Translations under genes and position numbers: made by a program | Shown: in pieces, positions 14,079 to 22,058 of the stretch | How positions within the stretch are numbered: the first letter of the stretch is position 1 | How the letters are laid out: each line of letters begins with the position of its first letter | Origin: a virus | IMG/VR virus record: IMGVR_UViG_3300027777_000125 | Location: 1-27,496 of that record | DNA: 27,496 bases | Strand: one strand, 5' to 3' | The notes under the pieces: model-generated | Databases searched by the model: none | The model's input: the letters and a program-made list of their open reading frames with translations, nothing else | Told to the model about the DNA's origin: nothing

Positions 14079-17006
14079 ATGGAATATCCAAAATATTTTG
14101 GCAATTACATGGGCATCGTTGTACAGAACAACGATCCACTATATCGTGGTAGAGTTAAGGTATTTGTTCCGCATATATCTCCTTCAGTATATAAAAATTG
14201 GATTGAAAACAGCGATCAAAAACCTGCTGTTGATAGAATTTTTAGATTTATTGGTACTAATGTAGGTAGTGATTTAACAAATATTTTAGAAGATTTAAAA
14301 TTAATACTTCCATGGGCTGAAATAGCGTCGCCTATTACAGGTGAATCTAGTTCCGGAAGATTTCATGCAGCATCAAAGAAAGCTACAACAAGTGATGGTA
14401 GCAATTTTACTTATTTGTTTAGTAGTAGCGCTGGATCTGAATCAAAATATAAACAAAACGCTGATAACATTGCTGAAAAACCAGGTCATATCTATGATAT
14501 GTCGACAGTTAACTTAAGTGACGCATTTAATAACCCACAATTGACAAACGTTAACAATGTCAATAAGCTAAGCTATAACTATACACCAGAGTGTTATAGT
14601 AATAGTGGCAAGGGATCATTTGCTGTACCAAATGTAGGCTCACATGTATGGGTATTTTTTAACGCCGGTGACCCATTACACCCTGTTGTATTCAGCGTAT
14701 CACATGGTGCATCAGAATGGAGTAGTATTTTTGACGCAGCAAAAGGTCAACCAGGCTTAGATTATCCCGGTGAATGGGAAAATAGTGCGATAAGTTCCAA
14801 TACAATTAATTCTGAAACATATCGTAACAAATATGTTATTAATCAAAAAGGCGGTACGATTGCTTTTGTTAATACTGATAATAGAGAAATTTTAAAACTC
14901 ACACACTACTCAGGCTCGTTTAAGGAATTTAATAATCAAGCTAATATTGAATTAGCTGCTAATAATGATCAGAAACTTGTATTAGGTGATATGTTTGAAA
15001 CCATTAGAGGCACGCGTAATGAGTTTACTCAACGTGACTTTGATTGTGTTATAGCAGGTGATCATTATCGTAAAGTCGGAGACTTAAATGTAGCTCTCTA
15101 TCAGAAATGGAAGTCATTAATGGATCCAATTGCTGATATTAAGCAGTTATTTGATATTCAGCGAACATCAGGCGCTGTTGACGATGTTACTAAATTAATA
15201 AAACTCAACGGTACGGGTCAAACAAAGTCTGGTAACCCTGCATTATGTCCAGTTTGCGCAGGTGGAGCTACAACAATGGCGATCAATAATTCATTCGCAC
15301 CTGGCTACAGAGTATATGCTAACGTTGGACATACAAGTGTTGTAAATGGTGATTCCGTTGGTACACAGAATTTATTCGGCCTACCACAATGGGGACGTGG
15401 TTCAGATATACCCGGTACAGGATTTGTTGGTAGCTTTCTTACCGGTCTTTTACAGGTGTTCGGAGCTAGTATACCAAAGGCAATTACAGCTAGTCTCCCT
15501 CTAATTGGCCACGATGGTTCAACTCTACAGAATAGACCAGGCTATCCTGCAGGGCATAATTGCCCGGCTTGCGGTGGTACAGGTATGAGTCCGAGCTCAT
15601 TTAATGGTGTGTGGTTACCTGAACCTAAGAAATTAACACTACCATTACAGCTAGCTACAGTTATACCTCAGCTTGCAAAAATTGAAGCTCAAATGGGTCA
15701 AGGTGGTTCTGAAATTATTGAAATTACCAAACACAAGGTTGAAACTATTGGCACGGTAATGAATGATTGGGGCGCTATAAGAGTTGATCCTAAAGGCAAA
15801 ATGGAACCGGCATATGTACAGGTACATCCAGGCGCTACGCTTACAATACGTAAGCCTTCACCTCTTATTGAACAAGTTCATGTAGATGATTTACCGGGTG
15901 GTACATATTCACTCAACGTCTGTAATAGATATAATGTTCTAGTAGGTGCTGGTGGTTTAAATCTCAAGTCCTACGGTGTTGTTAATGTATCTGGTGCTAT
16001 TACAAACATCGCTGGTGAGCAAGTAAATGTTGGTAGTGCTAACGAGGTTAACATTGATGGTGGTAAGCGCTTGTCTCTTGTAGGTGACATTGTACATATT
16101 AAACAGCGTAATAATGAGCAGATTGTACTCGATAGTGATGTTGGTATTACAGGAAAGTTAATCGTTAAGGGTGGTGTTTATATTGAGGGTAATCTAGCAG
16201 CACAAAGCACTGATACACCGCAACATAAAAAGCAAACCGATCCTATCGTAGTGTCAGGTAGTCCGACAGCAGATCAATGTACTGGAGTTAGTATGCCTGT
16301 TGATACTGCAGGACATGTAATAGATCCTATAACAAGAGAATTAACACCTTCATACGGTGCTGGTGTACCTGTTCATATGGGGTATACAGATCAAGGTAGA
16401 TATACTGGCTTTGTACCAAAAGCAACAATTACAGGCTTTATGCCTGTAACATTTACTGCTACTGTTGTAGGTTTAGTTGACTCAAACGGCGGTGCTGTTA
16501 CCGGTAAAGGTGTATTTACTGTACTCGGTGCTGTACCTACTCCAATGCCTAGTGCGCCAATTTTAACACCAACTGGCTTTTGCGTGGCAGGTACAGGTCC
16601 GATTGGTGTTACAGGTACATTACAACATACACCAGGTTACGTACCGCCAACCGTTCCTACAGCCTCGCCAGTGCCAATGGATATTACTTCGCAGGTTACT
16701 CTTCGCGGATTACCGCCTCTTGAAGTAGCAAAGTTAGTTGCAGCTGCGAAAGGTTCTGTACAAGGAGTTGGTGCTATACCATTCCCGGTTATGAATCTCG
16801 GTGTTGGTGCGCACGCTGATAGTCACGTTATGGCAAAGCACTCTCATAGTCATGATGAAGGTGAAGTTGGTTCGCACGCTGCCATACGTCAAATAGGTAT
16901 GGGTAGTATGGCAGCTCTTGAAAATGATGATTTCTCTGCTCCTAAGACGGTTAATTCACTCGGTACAAACCTAGTGTTACAAGCATTACAATTACCGACC
17001 TCTTAA
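14079..17006 (+). CDS. 5: Baseplate hub/central spike protein, gp5-like, without a lysozyme domain
   Basis: 975 residues. The start YFGNYMGIVVQNNDPLYRGR then VKVFVPHIS, with ILPWAEIASPITG and GSHVWVFFNAGDPLHPVVF, is the OB-fold of T4 gp5/VgrG proteins. INQKGGTIAFVNTDNREILK and ELAANNDQKLVLGD, then GTRNEFTQRDF, are beta-helix strands of the spike. I see no T4-lysozyme-like domain, which T4 gp5 carries between these parts. Two cysteine pairs (CPVC, and CPACGGTG of DnaJ zinc-finger style) lie about 110 residues apart in the middle, and the C terminus is His-rich (HADSHVMAKHSHSHDEGE). It probably forms the membrane-piercing needle. It is divergent from the dpdA operon and convergent with a 58-residue gene. 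Confidence 0.85.
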   Translation: MEYPKYFGNYMGIVVQNNDPLYRGRVKVFVPHISPSVYKNWIENSDQKPAVDRIFRFIGTNVGSDLTNILEDLKLILPWAEIASPITGESSSGRFHAASKKATTSDGSNFTYLFSSSAGSESKYKQNADNIAEKPGHIYDMSTVNLSDAFNNPQLTNVNNVNKLSYNYTPECYSNSGKGSFAVPNVGSHVWVFFNAGDPLHPVVFSVSHGASEWSSIFDAAKGQPGLDYPGEWENSAISSNTINSETYRNKYVINQKGGTIAFVNTDNREILKLTHYSGSFKEFNNQANIELAANNDQKLVLGDMFETIRGTRNEFTQRDFDCVIAGDHYRKVGDLNVALYQKWKSLMDPIADIKQLFDIQRTSGAVDDVTKLIKLNGTGQTKSGNPALCPVCAGGATTMAINNSFAPGYRVYANVGHTSVVNGDSVGTQNLFGLPQWGRGSDIPGTGFVGSFLTGLLQVFGASIPKAITASLPLIGHDGSTLQNRPGYPAGHNCPACGGTGMSPSSFNGVWLPEPKKLTLPLQLATVIPQLAKIEAQMGQGGSEIIEITKHKVETIGTVMNDWGAIRVDPKGKMEPAYVQVHPGATLTIRKPSPLIEQVHVDDLPGGTYSLNVCNRYNVLVGAGGLNLKSYGVVNVSGAITNIAGEQVNVGSANEVNIDGGKRLSLVGDIVHIKQRNNEQIVLDSDVGITGKLIVKGGVYIEGNLAAQSTDTPQHKKQTDPIVVSGSPTADQCTGVSMPVDTAGHVIDPITRELTPSYGAGVPVHMGYTDQGRYTGFVPKATITGFMPVTFTATVVGLVDSNGGAVTGKGVFTVLGAVPTPMPSAPILTPTGFCVAGTGPIGVTGTLQHTPGYVPPTVPTASPVPMDITSQVTLRGLPPLEVAKLVAAAKGSVQGVGAIPFPVMNLGVGAHADSHVMAKHSHSHDEGEVGSHAAIRQIGMGSMAALENDDFSAPKTVNSLGTNLVLQALQLPTS

Positions 17007-17168
17007 AGCTAAATATTCTTTTTTATGTATAAGCCAATCAAGAAACGCTTTTTCATAACCTACATCCTTCCCTACACGCTCAGACATATACCATTTATTT
17101 CGTAATATATGTTCTCTTTCTTCCATATACTTTCTATAGAGTAACGATTTCTCTATAGGGTAATCCAT
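16992..17168 (-). CDS. Small hypothetical protein (58 residues)
   Basis: A 58-residue open frame, MDYPIEKSLL to LALRGR. It is Lys/Arg/Glu-rich and helical, with a W-Y-M-S-E-R-V-G-K-D-V-G-Y-E-K-A-F-L-D-W-L run that looks like a conserved helical motif. The start is supported by TTAAATA ending 5 nt upstream, the same spacing as other late-type boxes. The stop lies 15 nt inside the 3' end of the convergent baseplate gene. It fills the otherwise empty interval 17007-17176. Function unknown. Confidence 0.65.
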   Translation of the reverse strand: MDYPIEKSLLYRKYMEEREHILRNKWYMSERVGKDVGYEKAFLDWLIHKKEYLALRGR

Positions 17169-17173
17169 ATAGA

Positions 17174-17180
17174 TATTTAA
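17174..17180 (-). promoter_or_regulatory. Late-type promoter box TTAAATA
   Basis: On the minus strand TTAAATA then TCTAT then ATG at 17168. It overlaps the stop codon of the upstream minus-strand gene. Confidence 0.5.
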
Positions 17181-17716
17181 TCAAATCTTGGATAAATTGA
17201 TTCGTTACAAAAAATGTATATGGTAAAACAACTAAAAGATTGAAAAAACGGGATACTATTATCAAAAGCATCATTATAGAGCTTTTCTAATGACCAATTT
17301 TCATTAGAAACTTTATTAATACAGCTACCGTCAATCGGGTAAACACCTTTACGAAGATAGGCATAGCTATCGTTACACGTTAAATTGAATTTTGTTAATA
17401 ATTTTTTATACTCATCAACATTAATATCACTCTTTAGTGACGTGTTGAGTGATTGTAATTGTTTAATTAAAGGTAATAGTTGTGCGTTAACTTGTAATTT
17501 TATACCTCTAAAGCAAACTGGCGACGCCTCTGAAGTTGGCAATAAATGAATTACGTCTTTTACTTTGTATTTTGACTTTATTTTAATTCTTTCCTGATCG
17601 TAGGAATTTTTTAATTGAAACCCAAATAGACAATACGGATATTCGTTTTCAGGTATTACATAAAAATTATCCAGCTGAAGCGGCTCAGCTATATTGTCTA
17701 CATCAACTAATGTCAT
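17177..17716 (-). CDS. Hypothetical protein
   Basis: 179 residues from MTLVDVDN. An ATG 18 nt further upstream (17734) is possible, but the inner ATG is preceded by TATAAT at exactly six bases, as in other genes here. The sequence has no family I recognise. It contains an RIKIKSKYKVKDVIHLLP strand/helix pair and a Cys- and Phe-rich end (PFFQSFSCFTIYIFC) that could be a short hydrophobic patch but is too polar-flanked for a certain membrane anchor. It is followed directly by the 58-residue gene. Confidence 0.6.
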   Translation of the reverse strand: MTLVDVDNIAEPLQLDNFYVIPENEYPYCLFGFQLKNSYDQERIKIKSKYKVKDVIHLLPTSEASPVCFRGIKLQVNAQLLPLIKQLQSLNTSLKSDINVDEYKKLLTKFNLTCNDSYAYLRKGVYPIDGSCINKVSNENWSLEKLYNDAFDNSIPFFQSFSCFTIYIFCNESIYPRFD

Positions 17717-17722
17717 ACTAGC

Positions 17723-17728
17723 ATTATA
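17723..17728 (-). promoter_or_regulatory. TATAAT box, 6 nt before the ATG at 17716
   Basis: The minus strand reads TATAAT-GCTAGT-ATG, nearly the same as the sequence before the phosphoribosyltransferase gene (TATAAT-GCTTGC-ATG). Confidence 0.45.
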
Positions 17729-17759
17729 TAACATTGCTGTTATAAATCTACTTTTTTTA

Positions 17760-18149
17760 CTAGTGAGCTGCTGCTATCAAGTGATTGATTAAAAGTGCAC
17801 CAAATGTTGTGACTGTTGCAATAGTCGCTGCAATTAGATTTGCTTTTAATTGATGTTTACCAGCAGTGTGTACTTTCTCTGTTTCGAACTCACGTGAGAT
17901 TTGATACGAGATATGATTAAAACGTTCATTTACAATTTCTGTAATATTATCAAACTTTAAAGACATCTCCGTCTCCATCGTCTTGAAGCTTGTATCTAAC
18001 TTATCCTCAAGTGATGTTAATCTATGCTCTATACTCGTAATTTGATTAACAATAGACGGTCGACCATTACCTTGATACACGGTTTTGTAGAGGTGTTCTA
18101 CTTCTAATTTTAAACTAGCTAATTCAGTTATTTTAGATGCAGCAGACAT
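17760..18149 (-). CDS. Coiled-coil protein with C-terminal membrane anchor (XhlA/holin-accessory-like)
   Basis: 129 residues. Residues 10-95 are a long helical/coiled-coil region (IEHRLTSLEDKLDTSFKTME then MSLKFDNITEIVNERF). Residues about 104-128 (LIAATIATVTTFGALLINHL) are a single transmembrane helix at the very C terminus. This architecture resembles XhlA-type haemolysin/holin-accessory proteins and other tail-anchored phage lysis or exclusion proteins. No lysis genes are adjacent, so lysis is only one option; an inner-membrane superinfection protein is another. Confidence 0.6.
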   Translation of the reverse strand: MSAASKITELASLKLEVEHLYKTVYQGNGRPSIVNQITSIEHRLTSLEDKLDTSFKTMETEMSLKFDNITEIVNERFNHISYQISREFETEKVHTAGKHQLKANLIAATIATVTTFGALLINHLIAAAH

Positions 18150-18169
18150 AAGACAATAAAAACTTACAA

Positions 18170-18403
18170 TTATTTAATCTGAAAAGAATAAGAAAGAATA
18201 CCCTTCGGTAAAGAATATACTTTACCCTGCATTTTTCCTTGATTATCTTTAACTACAACAGTTAACTTATCTTGTGTTATAACAGGTCCATTAACAATCT
18301 CTACATTACCGAGATTAATCTTATAACTTGTAATACCATTTGTTACATCGAATACAGATAACATATTTTTACCTGACGCAACAGCTGAATATATCTTTGC
18401 CAT
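18170..18403 (-). CDS. Small hypothetical protein (77 residues)
   Basis: 77 residues from MAKIYSAV. The frame stays open much further (to 18652), but that part lies opposite the fibre gene. The MAKIY ATG is preceded by ATAAATA with a 5-nt gap, the standard spacing here, so the short form is called. It appears beta-rich (NMLSVFDVTNGITSYKINLG; KLTVVVKDNQGKMQGKVYSL). Function unknown. Confidence 0.65.
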   Translation of the reverse strand: MAKIYSAVASGKNMLSVFDVTNGITSYKINLGNVEIVNGPVITQDKLTVVVKDNQGKMQGKVYSLPKGILSYSFQIK

Positions 18404-18408
18404 AATAG

Positions 18409-18415
18409 TATTTAT
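18409..18415 (-). promoter_or_regulatory. Late-type promoter box ATAAATA
   Basis: On the minus strand ATAAATA-CTATT-ATG. It decides the start of the 77-residue gene. Confidence 0.55.
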
Positions 18416-18442
18416 GAAGCTATGGTAATTTATGTTAATATG

Positions 18443-18449
18443 ATAAATA
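18443..18449 (+). promoter_or_regulatory. Late-type promoter box ATAAATA for the fibre gene
   Basis: ATAAATA ends 15 nt before the fibre ATG at 18465, so a very short leader is expected. Confidence 0.5.
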
Positions 18450-18464
18450 ATTTGGTATAACGAT

Positions 18465-20282
18465 ATGGCTAATAATATCACTAAGATCTTATTTCGACAG
18501 GGTACAAATGTACAAAGAATAAGTGCAACCTCTACAAATCCAAATCCTGGTGTTATTTTTAATGCTGGTGAACCTGCGTATACATACGATACGAAAAGAT
18601 TATTTGTCGGCGATGGTGTAACATATGGTGGTACACCTGTTGGTATAGTCAATTATGGCTCAATATTAGCACTCTCCGGTTCTTACTCAAATAGTAATCT
18701 TACACAAGCCGCTTATCAACTATTAAGCGCAGCTCTTGTAGGTGATCTCGTATATGATCAAGCCTCATCAACACTATACACACTCACAGCAGCAAGCTTT
18801 ACACCGAATCTTTCTAATCTTATACCTTATAATATTTCCGTAAAATTTAATACATCACAATTTACTAATCCTAGTAACACTCTAACTATTAAAACCGGTG
18901 GTGTAACGTCAACAGAAATTAACAGTACCGCATTAAATTCATCGCAAAATATTCTTACTGGTGGTAACGGCTCTCAAATTGGTTTACGACCAGGTAGTAT
19001 TGGTAATGCTTACATTGCTGTTGGACCGTCAAATAGTATTAAAGTTACAAACAGCACGGGTACGGCAATTCAAGATGTGCAAATAGCACCCGGTCAAGTA
19101 GTAGGCTATTCATCTGCTACTGGTGGTTCGTTTGGAGCCGTAACGCTTGCTGCAGGCACCGGTCTTACACTGAGTGCTAATCCAACAACATATCAATTTA
19201 ATTTTAGCAATCCTGGCTTGTTACCTGCAAGCGGTGGTATATTAACTGGTAATTTAAGTGCTACCGGTGGTGTGAAATTCATTACCTCTACATCACCTGT
19301 TAATCCTTACGATGTTGTAAATCTGACATTTTTACAATCTGCTACAGGAACAGGCTTACCAATCAATATTGCTGCGCTTGCGAATTACCTGCCATTATCT
19401 GGTAACAGTACATTAACAGGGCCGATTACTTCAAAGATTTCTGTATCGAATTCTGCACCTGCAATAACACTACAACAGGTAAACGGTACAGTATTACAGG
19501 TTCTCAATAACCTCAACGTATCGCAATTTAATCTCAACTACGACGGTAGTGTTAGTACAACTAGTACTGTTACAGCTAATAAAGTAATAGTACAAGCAGC
19601 GCCAGTCAATGCATACGATTTAACAAATAAGACATATACTGACGATAAATATATTCCTTTTACTGGTGGTAATTTAACTGGTAATTTAAATGCTCTTTCA
19701 CCATATAAGTTCACTACGAGTACAACACCTACAAACTCAAATGATGTTGTTAATCTAACGTACTTAAAGGCAGTAACAGCAGCTTTACCAACACCGGCCG
19801 GTGCTCAGGTTTTATCATTTAATCAAAATACAGCACAGCTTACAATATCTAATGGTAACACGGTTAGTCTTTCAGCTTTAAGCGGTAGCGGTGGAGGCGG
19901 ATCTGGTACAGTACTTACAGCATCTAATGCTGGTACAGGTACAGGTGTGTATTATAGCGGTGGTTCTACAACAAGTAATTTAGCGTTTAAATCTTTAAGC
20001 GCAGGTACAGGCATAAGCATTAGAGATAATAGTAGTGGTACTGTAACAGTTGATAATACAAACGCATTTAACCCAGTCTATACAGGATTAACTGGTAACG
20101 GTACAACAACTCTCTTTACCCTTAACGGCGGAACAACAACAAATGCTGCAGCTTATAGAGTAGATTTAAATGGTGTGTTACAAGCACCAACAGTCGATTA
20201 CACAATACCAACAGCAGGTAATATATCATTTACTAAAGCTCCATACACCGGTGCTGCGATAACAGTTGTTTCATACTTCTAA
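18465..20282 (+). CDS. Tail fibre/virion appendage protein with repeats
   Basis: 605 residues, Ser/Thr/Asn/Gly-rich. The N-terminal 60 residues (ITKILFRQGTNVQR, then GEPAYTYDTKRLFVGDGVTY) match the short beta domain with an L-F-x-G-D-G-x-T-x-G-G motif found at the start of many phage fibres and Mtd-like proteins. Two clear copies and one degenerate copy of a fibre repeat follow: GGILTGNLSATGGVKF plus NPYDVVNLTFL; GGNLTGNLNALSPYKF plus NSNDVVNLTYL; and NKVIVQAAPVNAYDLTNKTY. A flexible SGSGGGGSG stretch precedes the C-terminal domain. It probably contributes to host recognition. It is followed 5 nt later by the collar-domain gene. Confidence 0.8.
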   Translation: MANNITKILFRQGTNVQRISATSTNPNPGVIFNAGEPAYTYDTKRLFVGDGVTYGGTPVGIVNYGSILALSGSYSNSNLTQAAYQLLSAALVGDLVYDQASSTLYTLTAASFTPNLSNLIPYNISVKFNTSQFTNPSNTLTIKTGGVTSTEINSTALNSSQNILTGGNGSQIGLRPGSIGNAYIAVGPSNSIKVTNSTGTAIQDVQIAPGQVVGYSSATGGSFGAVTLAAGTGLTLSANPTTYQFNFSNPGLLPASGGILTGNLSATGGVKFITSTSPVNPYDVVNLTFLQSATGTGLPINIAALANYLPLSGNSTLTGPITSKISVSNSAPAITLQQVNGTVLQVLNNLNVSQFNLNYDGSVSTTSTVTANKVIVQAAPVNAYDLTNKTYTDDKYIPFTGGNLTGNLNALSPYKFTTSTTPTNSNDVVNLTYLKAVTAALPTPAGAQVLSFNQNTAQLTISNGNTVSLSALSGSGGGGSGTVLTASNAGTGTGVYYSGGSTTSNLAFKSLSAGTGISIRDNSSGTVTVDNTNAFNPVYTGLTGNGTTTLFTLNGGTTTNAAAYRVDLNGVLQAPTVDYTIPTAGNISFTKAPYTGAAITVVSYF

Positions 20283-20287
20283 TTATT

Positions 20288-21022
20288 ATGCCAACACATG
20301 TCACACAAGTTATTGATCAGGGAGTATATTTACCGAGAGGCCCTATTCTCGGTACTGATGCTGTTAATTTAGCTTACCTTACAAACTATGTTGATAGTCT
20401 TTCTGCTAATTACTTCGTACCTGTTGGTATGGTTGCCTTCTTTGCAACAACATATTCTAATGCTGCACCAACGGCTCCAGCGGGCTGGTTAAAAGCAAAC
20501 GGTGCATTGTTAAGTACAGCGACGTACGCTAATCTTTATAACGCTCTAAGATTACAAAACACTATACAAACGCCCTGGACTCAAGCTGGTGATACACCTG
20601 GCTATTTCCGTATACCAGATCTTCGTGGTGTTTTTGTACGTGGCTGGAACGATGGTTTGACAAACGTTGCAGCAGGTAATCCTGATACTAACCCCCCATC
20701 TGGTATTACTGATATTTCGTCTCATGATAATATCGGTAGAGCGTTTGGTTCATATCAAATAGACGTCTTTAGTAGCCACACTCATACAGCAACTGTTATA
20801 GATGGCGTAGATGGTAAGGGACACTCGCATGGATATTCGTTACCTGATTCCACCGGTTCTGGTACAGGTGATGCATATGCTTCGACGTATAAATCAGATC
20901 AGAAAGCGTATTATCGCTCTACAGCTATTGCGTTAGCGAATATAACAGTTACAAATTCAAATACCGGTGGCACTGAAACGCGCCCTTACAACGTTGCTTT
21001 ACTTGCCTGTATCAAGTACTAA
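20288..21022 (+). CDS. Tail collar domain fibre protein (gp12-like)
   Basis: 244 residues. A short fibre-like N terminus (DAVNLAYLTNYVDSLSANYF) leads into a phage tail-collar domain: VPVGMVAFFATT, APAGWLKANG, YFRIPDLRGVFVRGWNDG, the HTHT and HSH histidine pairs, and the terminal ETRPYNVALLACIKY. These are the signatures of T4 gp12-type collar domains, where His residues bind a metal in the trimer. It is most likely the receptor-binding short fibre or the fibre tip. It is co-transcribed with the preceding fibre gene, with a 5-nt gap. Confidence 0.88.
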   Translation: MPTHVTQVIDQGVYLPRGPILGTDAVNLAYLTNYVDSLSANYFVPVGMVAFFATTYSNAAPTAPAGWLKANGALLSTATYANLYNALRLQNTIQTPWTQAGDTPGYFRIPDLRGVFVRGWNDGLTNVAAGNPDTNPPSGITDISSHDNIGRAFGSYQIDVFSSHTHTATVIDGVDGKGHSHGYSLPDSTGSGTGDAYASTYKSDQKAYYRSTAIALANITVTNSNTGGTETRPYNVALLACIKY

Positions 21023-21024
21023 GA

Positions 21025-21030
21025 TATAAT
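21025..21030 (+). promoter_or_regulatory. TATAAT box, 6 nt before the ATG at 21037
   Basis: TATAAT-ATACCG-ATG directly after the collar-protein stop codon. Confidence 0.45.
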
Positions 21031-21036
21031 ATACCG

Positions 21037-21378
21037 ATGAAGGTATATAATTACGACAGAATAACAAAGACTTTCATTAACGAGGAATTTGCTGATGAAG
21101 ATCCCTTGATACCCGGTAGGTGGTTAGTACCTGCTCATGCTACCTTAAAAGCTCCGCCCAAGTTAAAAAAAAACGAGCTAGCTCAGTTTAATGAAGAAAG
21201 AGATGAATGGTGTATTATTAACATCACGCCAAGATATCAGGAGTTACGTGCAAGGGAGTATCCACCAATATATGATATTATCGACGGTATAGTAAAGAAT
21301 GATCAAGATCAAATTAATAAGTATATTGAACAGTGTAGAGCTGTAAAAGCTAAATACCCTAAACCAGATGAAATTTAA
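21037..21378 (+). CDS. Tail fibre assembly chaperone-like protein
   Basis: 113 residues. The pattern KVYNYDRITKTFINEEFADE, then PLIPGRWLVPAHATLKAPP and FNEERDEWCI, is the strand order of phage tail-fibre assembly (Tfa/DUF4376-like) proteins. The C-terminal RYQELRAREYPPIYDIIDGI and VKAKYPKPDE segment is also commonly attached to fibre chaperone-like proteins. Its position right after the fibre and collar genes supports a role in folding or tip attachment. Confidence 0.65.
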   Translation: MKVYNYDRITKTFINEEFADEDPLIPGRWLVPAHATLKAPPKLKKNELAQFNEERDEWCIINITPRYQELRAREYPPIYDIIDGIVKNDQDQINKYIEQCRAVKAKYPKPDEI

Positions 21379-21613
21379 TGATGAAATAAATCGACTATTA
21401 GAGGATTTTAATATCTCCCCGCAATATCAAAATGCCTCTAATAATGGCCCTGATATAGGCACAACAAGAGGTGATATTAACGGTTCATTTCCTTCTAAGC
21501 AAGAAAAGCTAAGCGGAAAAATCTTACCTACTAAAAAAGATATTAAAAAACTAAAACGTAAAAAATTTATTCCCAAGGAAAAACCACCCAGGATTCGTTT
21601 GGAAATTCGGTAA
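21368..21613 (+). CDS. Small basic hypothetical protein
   Basis: 81 residues. It overlaps the preceding gene by 11 nt and the convergent phosphoribosyltransferase gene by 47 nt. It has a Lys-rich C-terminal half (KKDIKKLKRKKFIPKEKPP). The N terminus MKFNDEINRLLE|D holds an L-x-E site near residue 12, like the capsid-targeting N termini discussed in the findings. A small basic protein of this kind could be packaged with DNA. This is inference; no family is recognised. Confidence 0.55.
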   Translation: MKFNDEINRLLEDFNISPQYQNASNNGPDIGTTRGDINGSFPSKQEKLSGKILPTKKDIKKLKRKKFIPKEKPPRIRLEIR

Positions 21614-22028
21614 CGTAATAGTCAGGTACAAACGTAGTATGTGGCTTGGTATAGAGAGTAGCAAACCTTAGATTGTTAAGGCCATAGTTTTCAATTAATT
21701 CGTGTTTAATGTACTCCAATGTACTACCACCATCTGAGATATCATCTACAACGAGCACTTTATGCTCACGGTGCTTTACTGTTAGGCTATAACCTGGCTC
21801 TTGAATTGAAATAATAAAGCCTGACTTTACATTTTTTTCATTATAGGTTTGTACAGAAAAATTATGTATAATCTTAACATCAAGACGATAGGCAAGAAGA
21901 GTACCAGGTATCATTCCACCTCTACCAATAGTCACAACAACATCAGGTATAAATTCATCTGCTCGAAGAAGTTCTTCTAGACATGTAACTCCATAAAAAA
22001 TATCTGACCACGACAGATCTTTGTTCAT
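21567..22028 (-). CDS. Purine phosphoribosyltransferase (Gpt/xanthine-guanine type)
   Basis: 153 residues, the length of E. coli Gpt (152). VVTIGRGGMIPGTLLAYRL is the substrate/hood strand and KVLVVDDISDGGSTL (90-104) is the PRPP-binding motif with the two acidic residues. The closing WVVFPWE is the end typical of xanthine-guanine phosphoribosyltransferases. It should convert a 6-oxopurine base plus PRPP to the nucleotide. It lies about 7.5 kb from the 7-deazaguanine operon; purine salvage for DNA synthesis is the simple role. The start is supported by TATAAT six bases upstream. Confidence 0.85.
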   Translation of the reverse strand: MNKDLSWSDIFYGVTCLEELLRADEFIPDVVVTIGRGGMIPGTLLAYRLDVKIIHNFSVQTYNEKNVKSGFIISIQEPGYSLTVKHREHKVLVVDDISDGGSTLEYIKHELIENYGLNNLRFATLYTKPHTTFVPDYYVTEFPNESWVVFPWE

Positions 22029-22030
22029 GC

Positions 22031-22051
22031 AAGCATTATAATATAATGCTT
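22031..22051. repeat. Perfect inverted repeat upstream of the phosphoribosyltransferase gene
   Basis: Arms AAGCATTATA and TATAATGCTT (10 bp each) around a single central A. It contains the TATAAT box (minus strand, 22035-22040) that lies 6 nt before the phosphoribosyltransferase ATG. It could be an operator overlapping the promoter. It lacks a T tract, so it is not a normal terminator of the upstream minus-strand gene. Confidence 0.5.
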
Positions 22052-22058
22052 TTAAAAA

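Noticed and set aside
14065-14265. Open frame overlapping the start of the baseplate gene
   Set aside because: The gp5-like frame gives a recognisable OB-fold start, whereas the other frame gives a composition typical of a frame-shifted translation.
18404-18652. N-terminal extension of the 77-residue minus-strand protein
   Set aside because: The extension lies antisense to the fibre N terminus, and the inner ATG has an ATAAATA box at the standard 5-nt spacing.
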